Source: an uncultured Actinomycetes bacterium (GTDB lineage: Bacteria; Actinomycetota; Thermoleophilia; Gaiellales; F1-60-MAGs149). From it: a DNA stretch of 12,608 nt. Below, in pieces: positions 6,418 to 12,343 of this stretch (within the stretch, counting starts at the first letter, position 1; every line of letters begins with the position of its first letter). The notes beneath the pieces were generated by a model that did no database searches, was not told the origin of the DNA, and saw nothing but the letters and a program-made list of their open reading frames with translations. The position numbers and the translations under genes were made by a program. The stretch is from NCBI GenBank assembly GCA_903873565.1, contig CAIQOY010000094.1:1-12608 (forward strand). Reading direction: 5' to 3'.

Positions 6418-7487
6418 TCGGTCTCCCCTTCCACGAGGAATGTCGCCTGCGGGTCCCAGGTGAGGGTCACCCGGGTGCCGGGCTGGGCGACCTGCACGCC
6501 CGGCGTCGCGTTCTGGTGGAACACCTGGATCTCCCCCGCGGGGGTGTCCACGACGTACTGGGTGGCCACGCCGACGTACGCGTACTCGCGCACGGTGCCG
6601 ACGAGGGCCGCGCCGGCGGGGGCGTCCCCGTCAGCCACGCGGATCTTCTCGGGGCGGATGCCGAGCCGCACGGCGCCCGTGCGGCCCCCCAGCGCCCCCG
6701 CCGCCACGGCCAGGCGGGTGCCGTCGGCCGTGACCACGTCCGTGCCGTCGAGGCGGCCGGCGATCAGGTTCGAGACGCCGAGGAAGCCGGCCACGAAGGC
6801 GGTGCCGGGGCGCTCGTAGAGCTCCGTCGGCCCGCCGAGCTGCTCGATCCGGCCCTCGTTCATCACGGCGATCTGGTCGGCCATGGTCATGGCCTCCTCC
6901 TGGTCGTGCGTGACGTGCACGAAGGTGATGCCGACCTCCTGCTGGATGCGCTTGAGCTCGAGCTGCATCTGCCGTCGCAGCTTGAGGTCGAGGGCGCCGA
7001 GCGGCTCGTCGAGGAGCAGGACGCGCGGGCGGTTGACCAGCGCCCGGGCCAAGGCGACCCGCTGCTGCTGGCCGCCGGACAGCTGGCGCGGCTTGCGCGT
7101 GTCGTAGCCGGTCAGGTCGACGAGCTCGAGGGCCTCGCCGACGCGCGCGGTGCGCTCGGCCTTCGGCACGCCGTGCTCGCGCAGCCCGAAGCCGACGTTG
7201 TCGGCGATCGACAGGTGCGGGAACAGCGCGTAGCTCTGGAAGACGGTGTTGACGTCGCGCTTGTACGGCGGCAGGTCGGAGACGTCCTGGTCGCCGAGCA
7301 GCACGGTGCCGGCGGTGGGCTCCTCGAAGCCGCCGATCATGCGCAGCGTCGTCGTCTTGCCGCAGCCCGACGGGCCGAGCATCGCGAAGAAGGAGCCCCG
7401 CGGGATCTCCAGGGAGATGTCGTCGACGGCGACGAACTCGCCGAAGCGCTTCGTCACGTCCCGGAGGCGCACGTCGATCTCGCTCAT
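6414..7487 (-). CDS. PotA-like ABC importer ATPase with TOBE domain
   Basis: Cytoplasmic energy-coupling ATPase, 357 residues, a normal length for PotA-type proteins. Seen: Walker A GPSGCGKTT (38-46), Q-loop Gln84 in TVFQSYALFPH, signature LSGGQQQRVALARAL (136-150), Walker B VLLLDEP (156-162; Asp160, Glu161), D-loop GALD (164-167) and H-loop His194 in VTHDQEEA. A C-terminal TOBE region (about 240-352) contains RLGIRPEKIRV, the usual site of substrate-type regulation in this subfamily. The ATG at 7487 overlaps the aminotransferase stop (ATGA), and its own stop overlaps the binding-protein ATG. It is the second gene of the operon and the only ATPase there, so one ATPase should serve both permeases. 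Confidence 0.95.
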   Translation of the reverse strand: MSEIDVRLRDVTKRFGEFVAVDDISLEIPRGSFFAMLGPSGCGKTTTLRMIGGFEEPTAGTVLLGDQDVSDLPPYKRDVNTVFQSYALFPHLSIADNVGFGLREHGVPKAERTARVGEALELVDLTGYDTRKPRQLSGGQQQRVALARALVNRPRVLLLDEPLGALDLKLRRQMQLELKRIQQEVGITFVHVTHDQEEAMTMADQIAVMNEGRIEQLGGPTELYERPGTAFVAGFLGVSNLIAGRLDGTDVVTADGTRLAVAAGALGGRTGAVRLGIRPEKIRVADGDAPAGAALVGTVREYAYVGVATQYVVDTPAGEIQVFHQNATPGVQVAQPGTRVTLTWDPQATFLVEGETE

Positions 7488-8857
7488 GCCATCAGCTCCG
7501 CGGCGGCCGCGTCGAGGACCGCGAGGAGGCGCTCCACGTCGTCGGCGGTGGTGTCCGGGCAGATCAGGCACATGTTGTGGAACGGCGTGATCAGGATCCC
7601 GTTGTTGAGGGTGACGAGATGCAGCCACTCCTCGACCTCGTCGTCGTGCGCGGCGTGCGACGCGCCGCCGTTGCGCGGCATCTCCGCGCAGAAGCGGAAC
7701 TCGGCCCGCGCCCCCACGCCGGCCACCACCCACGGCAGCCCGTGGCGGTCGATGACGGCCTGCATGCCCTCGAGCATGCGCGCCCCGAGCTCCAGCATGC
7801 GGTCGAAGGCCTCCGCGGTGAGGACGTGCTCCAGGGTGCCGCGCGCGGCGGCGAGGCTGAGGGCGTTGCCGGCGAGGGTGCCGCCGACGCCGCCCGTGTC
7901 GACGTAGTCGCCCGCGGGGTCCTCGCGGATCAGGCGGTCGATCTCCGCCGAGACGCCGTAGGCGCCGATCGGGACGCCGCCGGCGATGCTCTTGCCGATC
8001 ACCACGGCGTCGGGCTCGAGGCCCCAGGCGCGGGTGCAGCCGCCCCAGCCCATCGAGAAGGTGTGCGTCTCGTCGATCACCAGGTAGGCGCCGGCCTCGC
8101 GGATCAGCCGCGTGGCGGCCTCCCAGTAGCCGGGGTCGGGCAGCACGATGCCCATGTTGGTGAGGGCGGGCTCGGCGAGCACGCAGGCCACGTCGCCGTG
8201 GGCGAGCTCCCGCTCGAGCGCCGCGAGGTCGTTGAACTCGCAGATGCGCGTGGTCTCGACGGGGTCGACGGCGGGGCCGACGTTGCCGGGCTTGCGGCGC
8301 GGCACGCCGTCCTCGAGGGCGAGGATCGTCTCGTCGACGGAGCCGTGGTAGCAGTAGTTGAAGACCAGCACCTTCGGCCGCCGGGTCAGCTGGCGGCAGG
8401 TGCGCAGCACCCAGCGGTTGGCGTCGGTCGCCGTCAGCGAGAAGGTCCACTTGGGCACGCCGAAGCGCCGCGCCAGCTCGTCGGCCACCCAGATCGCGTC
8501 CTCGGTCGGCAGCATCGTGGTGGCCCCGCCGAGCTCACCGAGGCGCCGCTGCACGGCGGCCACGGTGGCCGCGGGCGAGTGCCCCGCCATCGCGCCCGTG
8601 TCGCCGAGGCAGAAGTCGAGCAGCTCGTTGCCGTCGACGTCGGCGATGCGGTTGCCCTTCGCCGTCCGGAAGAACACGGGGTGCTGTCCGACCCAGATCT
8701 CCATCCACTGCATCGGCACGCCGCCGATCATGTGCTCGGACGCGCGCGCCGCCAGCTCGCGCGAGACGGGATGCGCGGCCGCGAAGGCCGCGCGCTCGCG
8801 CTCGAGCAGTTCCCTCAGCCGCTCCCGATCGATCTCCCGGCGCTGCGCGACCGCCAT
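7484..8857 (-). CDS. PLP-dependent class-III aminotransferase
   Basis: 457-residue fold-type I transaminase, first gene of the importer operon. Seen: cofactor Lys289 in VVIGKSIAGGVP, Asp262 in VIDETHTFSMGWGG (binds the pyridine nitrogen), FNYCYHGSVDE (167-177) with His171 stacking on PLP, and GGVGGTLAGNALSLAAA near the phosphate-binding end. The cofactor-phosphate loop reads TATDANRW (142-149) where most class-III enzymes have SGTEAN. The protein resembles glutamate-1-semialdehyde aminomutase and related enzymes, but the location argues for transamination of the imported amine. GGGAGGGAG (8871-8863) stands 5 bases before the ATG at 8857 and fixes the start. The exact substrate is unknown; an aminomutase activity cannot be excluded. 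Confidence 0.92.
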   Translation of the reverse strand: MAVAQRREIDRERLRELLERERAAFAAAHPVSRELAARASEHMIGGVPMQWMEIWVGQHPVFFRTAKGNRIADVDGNELLDFCLGDTGAMAGHSPAATVAAVQRRLGELGGATTMLPTEDAIWVADELARRFGVPKWTFSLTATDANRWVLRTCRQLTRRPKVLVFNYCYHGSVDETILALEDGVPRRKPGNVGPAVDPVETTRICEFNDLAALERELAHGDVACVLAEPALTNMGIVLPDPGYWEAATRLIREAGAYLVIDETHTFSMGWGGCTRAWGLEPDAVVIGKSIAGGVPIGAYGVSAEIDRLIREDPAGDYVDTGGVGGTLAGNALSLAAARGTLEHVLTAEAFDRMLELGARMLEGMQAVIDRHGLPWVVAGVGARAEFRFCAEMPRNGGASHAAHDDEVEEWLHLVTLNNGILITPFHNMCLICPDTTADDVERLLAVLDAAAAELMA

Positions 8858-8895
8858 CCGCACTCCCTCCCGCTCGCGATCCCTCTCGATGGCGC

Positions 8896-8901
8896 ATCGT
8901 A
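8896..8901 (-). promoter_or_regulatory. Candidate -10 hexamer (TACGAT) for the aminotransferase-transporter operon
   Basis: On the minus strand TACGAT would start transcription near 8888 and give a leader of about 30 bases holding the strong GGGAGGGAG ribosome site. It lies inside the 67-base region shared with the divergent HisC-like gene. No clear -35 is seen. Confidence 0.35.
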
Positions 8902-8912
8902 GCCGCGGCTGG

Positions 8913-8918
8913 CAGGAT
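8913..8918 (+). promoter_or_regulatory. CAGGAT element before the HisC-like gene (-10 or ribosome site)
   Basis: CAGGAT ends 6 bases before the GTG at 8925, almost the same arrangement as TAGGAT before the ABC ATPase. It is either an imperfect -10 box giving a leaderless message or an AGGA ribosome site. Both support GTG at 8925 as the start. Confidence 0.3.
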
Positions 8919-8924
8919 GCGCCC

Positions 8925-10031
8925 GTGCGACCGACCCCGCCCCTCACGGCCGTCGTCGGCGCGCTCCCCGCCAGCGTCCCGTTCGTGGGGCCGGAGGCGC
9001 TCGAGCGCGCCCTCGGCCGCCCCTTCGCGGCCCGCATCGGCGCCAACGAGAGCGTGTTCGGGCCGTCGCCGGCGGCGCTCGCCGCGATCCGCGCGGCGGC
9101 GCCGGAGGCGTGGATGTACGGCGACCCCGAGTGCCGCGACCTGCGCACCGCGATCGCCGACCTGCACGGTGTCGGGATCGCGAACGTGGTCTGCGGCGTC
9201 GGCATCGACGGGCTGCTCGGCACCGTCGTGCGGCTGTTCGCGGGACCGGGCACGCCGGTGGTCACCTCGCACGGCGGCTACCCCACGTTCATGTTCCACG
9301 TGCGCGCAGCGGGCGGCGTCCTGCACGAGGTCCCCTACGCCGACGACCGCGAGGACCTCGCGGGCCTCGCCGAGCGGGCCCGCGCCGTGGGCGCGCGCAT
9401 CGTCTACGTGGCCAACCCCGACAACCCGATGGGCACCTGGCACGACGCGGAGGCGATCCGGGCGCTGCGCGACGCGCTCCCCGACGACACGCTGCTCTGC
9501 CTCGACGAGGCCTACGCGGACACCGCGCCGGCCGCGGCGATCGGGCCGCTCGACACGACGGACGGCGGCGTGGTGCGGCTGCGCACCTTCTCGAAGGCGC
9601 ACGGCCTCGCCGGCCTGCGCGTCGGCTACGCGCTCGGCGCCGAGGCCACGATCGCCGCCTTCGACCGCGTCCGCGAGCACTTCGGGGTCGGCCGCCTCGC
9701 GCAGGCCGCGGCGCTGGCCAGCCTCGGAGACCCCGGCCACCTCGCCGCCACCGTGGCGCGGATCGCCGAGGCCCGCGCGCGGATCGAGGCGATCGCCGCG
9801 GGCTGCGGGCTCGCCACGGTGCCGTCGGCGGCCAACTTCGTCGCCGTCGACTGCGGCCGGGACGGCGACCACGCGCGCGCCGTCCTCGCCGCCTGCGCCG
9901 AGCGCGGCGTCTTCCTGCGGATGCCGGGCGTCGCGCCGCTCGACCGCTGCGTGCGCGTGACGGTCGGCCTGCCCGAGCACCTCGACCTGCTCGAGCGGGT
10001 CCTGCCCGAGGCGCTCGCCGCCGCGGGCTGA
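8925..10031 (+). CDS. PLP-dependent class I/II aminotransferase (HisC-like)
   Basis: 368-residue cytoplasmic transaminase. Seen: NESVFGPSPAAL near residue 42 (HisC-type N-terminal motif), NPDNPMGTW (164-172, Asn167), CLDEAY (192-197, Asp194 and Tyr197), FSKAHGLAGLRVGY with PLP-binding Lys224 and Arg232, and a C-terminal VRVTVG carrying the carboxylate-binding Arg. These are the complete active-site set of fold-type I HisC-like enzymes. The GTG start is chosen from the AGGA element upstream and the start of homology. No other histidine genes are nearby, so histidinol-phosphate need not be the substrate; an aromatic or other amino acid, or threonine phosphate, is possible. It is divergent from the class-III aminotransferase and followed by a GC hairpin. 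Confidence 0.9.
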   Translation: MRPTPPLTAVVGALPASVPFVGPEALERALGRPFAARIGANESVFGPSPAALAAIRAAAPEAWMYGDPECRDLRTAIADLHGVGIANVVCGVGIDGLLGTVVRLFAGPGTPVVTSHGGYPTFMFHVRAAGGVLHEVPYADDREDLAGLAERARAVGARIVYVANPDNPMGTWHDAEAIRALRDALPDDTLLCLDEAYADTAPAAAIGPLDTTDGGVVRLRTFSKAHGLAGLRVGYALGAEATIAAFDRVREHFGVGRLAQAAALASLGDPGHLAATVARIAEARARIEAIAAGCGLATVPSAANFVAVDCGRDGDHARAVLAACAERGVFLRMPGVAPLDRCVRVTVGLPEHLDLLERVLPEALAAAG

Positions 10032-10037
10032 CCGCAG

Positions 10038-10053
10038 CGGCCCCGCGGGGCCG
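10038..10053. terminator. 16-base GC palindrome after the HisC-like gene
   Basis: CGGCCCCGCGGGGCCG is a perfect palindrome 6 bases after the stop codon. It can form a 6-bp GC stem with a CGCG loop. There is no T tract. It shares the GGCCCC/GGGGCC core of the palindrome at 3521-3540, and its position supports a terminator role. Confidence 0.45.
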
Positions 10054-10080
10054 TCAGATCGCGGTCGCGCAGACGTCACC

Positions 10081-10086
10081 TAGGGT
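10081..10086 (+). promoter_or_regulatory. Candidate -10 hexamer (TAGGGT) for the secreted protein gene, leaderless type
   Basis: TAGGGT ends exactly 7 bases before the ATG at 10094, and the spacer GAGACCG holds no ribosome site. The arrangement matches the elements before the ABC ATPase and gntR. No -35 is apparent. Confidence 0.4.
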
Positions 10087-10093
10087 GAGACCG

Positions 10094-11065
10094 ATGGCCC
10101 GGCTCCTCCGCATCCGCACCGTGGCGCTCGCCGCCCTCGCCCTCGCGGCGCCCCTCGCGCTGCCCGCCGGCGGGTCGGCCAGCACTCTCCTGACCCGCAA
10201 CCCGCAGGGGCCGATCACGCTCAAGGTCTCGAAGGGGGGCGTCGCCCTCGTCACGCTCCGCGCCGAGGGCCGCCAGCACCGGATCCTCGCCTGGGGCGCC
10301 GTCGACATGTCGCAGGGCCGCCTCGACCTCGACTACTCGGGCGGCACGGGCCGCAGCGGCGAGGACTGGCGCACCCTCGTGGACGCCTGCGGCCCCTACC
10401 GGGGCGGGCGCTTCCCGGGCAGCGAGATGATCGCCGTCGCCTGCACCGCCCCCGACGGCAGCCACTGGGCCGTGCAGACCTGGCGGCGCTCGGTGCGCAA
10501 CTACGGCGGCGAGACCGGCTCCGTCGACGTGCGCCTGTCGCACTGGACGAACCCCGTCGCCGACCTCGAGGTCTACAGCGACTGGTCGCGCTACGGCCCC
10601 TCGAAGACGCAGAAGTGGCCGCACCTGTTCGGGGTCTACTCGTGGCGCGGCAACCCGATCGCCGTGGGCCTCGCCACCCCCGAGGGCGTGCCGCTCGACG
10701 ACAAGGGCCGCAACGTCTACCTCGACTCGCTCAACCCCGACTACGGCTTCCCGGCGGGCACCCGCACCTGGCGGCGCGTCAACGCCTTCCTGGCCAACCG
10801 GCCGCACGGCCAGTTCTGCTTCGAGATCGGCCCCAAGCGGGACGCGCCGACGGAGATGGGCCGCACGCAGGCGGGGATCTCGACGGTCAACCGCTACCGC
10901 CTGACGACGCCGGGGCCGGGCGTGACCCCCGACGTCCGCGTCGTCTTCGACGGGCCGCCCTCCCCGTACGACCCCTACTGGCAGCTGGAGATGAACGAGA
11001 TCCAGCGCCAGCTGGTCGGCGATCCGGACGCCAACTGCGGCACCCCGCGGCTGCCGACGTTCTGA
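10094..11065 (+). CDS. Secreted protein of unknown function
   Basis: 323 residues; I do not recognise the family. Seen: a typical Sec signal peptide with basic start (MARLLRIR), hydrophobic Ala/Leu core (about 10-23) and likely cleavage near 29-30 (GGSAS). The mature part is soluble with no further membrane helix. It is rich in Trp (ten, for example W67, W92, W125, W130, W151, W164) and has four Cys (99, 117, 242, 315), consistent with two disulfides. The early segment GPITLKVSKGGVALVTLRAEG looks beta-rich. There is no catalytic motif, lipobox or cell-wall anchor. The ATG at 10094 is chosen because the signal peptide begins there; an open frame continues far upstream but is a shadow of the aminotransferase. 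It stands alone between a hairpin and the gntR promoter. Confidence 0.85.
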   Translation: MARLLRIRTVALAALALAAPLALPAGGSASTLLTRNPQGPITLKVSKGGVALVTLRAEGRQHRILAWGAVDMSQGRLDLDYSGGTGRSGEDWRTLVDACGPYRGGRFPGSEMIAVACTAPDGSHWAVQTWRRSVRNYGGETGSVDVRLSHWTNPVADLEVYSDWSRYGPSKTQKWPHLFGVYSWRGNPIAVGLATPEGVPLDDKGRNVYLDSLNPDYGFPAGTRTWRRVNAFLANRPHGQFCFEIGPKRDAPTEMGRTQAGISTVNRYRLTTPGPGVTPDVRVVFDGPPSPYDPYWQLEMNEIQRQLVGDPDANCGTPRLPTF

Positions 11066-11087
11066 CGGCGCCCACCGCTCGCGATCT

Positions 11088-11105
11088 TCATATATGATCT
11101 AGCGC
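11088..11105 (+). promoter_or_regulatory. gntR promoter with AT-rich palindrome, probable autoregulatory operator
   Basis: TATGAT (11093-11098), the best -10 match in the window, ends 7 bases before the GTG at 11106, predicting a leaderless transcript. It overlaps the perfect palindrome TCATATATGA (11088-11097), a rare AT-rich island in this GC-rich DNA. A regulator bound there would block the -10, so autorepression by the adjacent GntR protein is a reasonable inference. The usual TGGT-N-ACCA form of FadR-group operators is not present. Confidence 0.45.
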
Positions 11106-11795
11106 GTGAGCATCGATGCGCGCGACTCCGGGGTGGCCGCCGACGCGGTCCAGCACGTCCGCGACCAGATCAAGAGCGGACGCATCGCCCCCGGCGAGCG
11201 GATCGTCGAGCGGCAGGTCGCCGAGGAGCTCGGGATCAGCTCGATCGCCGTCCGCGACGCGTTCGCGCGGCTGATCCAGGAGGGCTGGATCGAGCGCGTG
11301 CCACGCCGCGGGGTGCGCGTGCGCCGGCTCGACCCGGCCGAGATCGCCGACATCACCGACCTGCGCGCGCTGCTCGAGGGCGAGGCCGCGGCCCGCGCCG
11401 CGGCGCGCGTGGCGTCCGGCGACACCGGCGGCGACATCGACGCCTCCGCCCTCGGCCTGGTCGCGGGCATCCCCGAGGCGATGACCCGCGCGGCCCGGCG
11501 CCGCGACCGCGACACCCTGCTCGCCCTCGACGACGCCTTCCACGCCGCCCTCTGGCACCTCGCGGGGTCCCCCACCCTCGAGGAGGTCCTGCAGAACCTG
11601 CGCGCGCGGATCACGCCGATCATCCGGCAGTCGCTCGCGCTGATGCCCGACGACGAGCTCGCCCGCATGGGCGAGTGGCACGCGGAGCTCCTCGCCGCCG
11701 TGCACGAGGGGCCGCGGCCGGCCCGGTCCGCCGCCGCCCGCCACACCGACCTGACGCGGGCCCGCGTGCTCGCCGAGACAGGAGACGACACATGA
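11106..11795 (+). CDS. GntR-family transcriptional regulator with FCD domain
   Basis: 229-residue DNA-binding regulator of the FadR/VanR group, which typically senses small carboxylic acids. Seen: N-terminal winged helix (about 11-75) with GERIVERQVAEELGIS, then AVRDAFARLIQEGWIERVPRRGV, the GntR helix-turn-helix and wing. The C-terminal helical FCD ligand domain (about 80-220) keeps the metal or ligand set Asp142, His146, His192 and His213. The GTG start follows TATGAT by 7 bases. The stop overlaps the cupin ATG (ATGA), so regulator and enzymes form one operon. It probably represses its own operon through the palindrome at 11088-11097 until a pathway substrate binds. Confidence 0.92.
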   Translation: MSIDARDSGVAADAVQHVRDQIKSGRIAPGERIVERQVAEELGISSIAVRDAFARLIQEGWIERVPRRGVRVRRLDPAEIADITDLRALLEGEAAARAAARVASGDTGGDIDASALGLVAGIPEAMTRAARRRDRDTLLALDDAFHAALWHLAGSPTLEEVLQNLRARITPIIRQSLALMPDDELARMGEWHAELLAAVHEGPRPARSAAARHTDLTRARVLAETGDDT

Positions 11796-12343
11796 GCACC
11801 GTCCCCGAGCGGAGCGTCCTCGACCAGCGCGAGCTGGACGACTCGCGGATGCCGTACCAGCTGCCCTTCCCGCCCGACGCCGCGGAGGAGATCCTCGTCG
11901 GCGGGGCCATCCCCGAGGACGAGCGCGTCTGGGTGCCGCAGGCCGAGGGCCTGCACTTCCGGCCGCTGCTCCTGCACGCCTCGCAGGGCTACTGGTGCAA
12001 CCTGCTGCGCGTCCGCCGCACCGGCATCGTCAGCCGCCACCGCCACCCGATGCCGGTGTTCGGCTACGTGCTGCGCGGCTCCTGGCACTACCTCGAGCAC
12101 GACTGGGTGGCCAACGCGGGCGACTGGCTCTACGAGCCGCCGGGCGAGACGCACACCCTCGTGGTCCCCGAGGGCGTGGACGAGATGATCACGCTGTTCA
12201 CCGTCAACGCGGCGATGGTCTACGTCGACCCGTGGGGCAAGACGACCGGCTTCGAGGACGTCTTCACCAAGATCGAGATGTGCCGCAAGCACTACGCCGA
12301 GTGCGGCCTCGGCGCCGACTACGTGGACCAGTTCGTGCGATGA
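11792..12343 (+). CDS. Cupin dioxygenase, 2,4'-dihydroxyacetophenone dioxygenase-like
   Basis: 183-residue single-domain cupin. Seen: SRHRHPMPVFGYVLRGSWHY (81-100) with the metal-ligand pair His83 and His85, Glu102 in LEHDW, and PPGETHTLVV (116-125) with His121. This gives the iron site of the dihydroxyacetophenone dioxygenase/acetylacetone-cleaving group, which cuts carbon-carbon bonds next to carbonyls. GGAG (11781-11784) lies 7 bases before the ATG. Both ends overlap neighbours by four bases (gntR and SDR). Family membership is fairly clear; the substrate is not, and a role as an isomerase or as a non-catalytic cupin is possible. Confidence 0.8.
   Translation: MSTVPERSVLDQRELDDSRMPYQLPFPPDAAEEILVGGAIPEDERVWVPQAEGLHFRPLLLHASQGYWCNLLRVRRTGIVSRHRHPMPVFGYVLRGSWHYLEHDWVANAGDWLYEPPGETHTLVVPEGVDEMITLFTVNAAMVYVDPWGKTTGFEDVFTKIEMCRKHYAECGLGADYVDQFVR

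Noticed and set aside
5194..6819. 541-codon plus-strand open frame opposite the binding-protein gene
   Set aside because: Low-complexity Arg/Val/Asp/Gly composition typical of antisense GC-rich frames; the minus strand encodes a complete lipoprotein.
6414..8450. Apparent fusion of an aminotransferase-length region to the PotA-like ATPase
   Set aside because: The N-terminal part is a frame-shifted shadow of the class-III aminotransferase with no motifs; the ATPase starts at 7487.
9110..10093. Long N-terminal extension of the secreted protein
   Set aside because: It is a shadow frame of the HisC-like aminotransferase; a typical signal peptide begins at the ATG at 10094.
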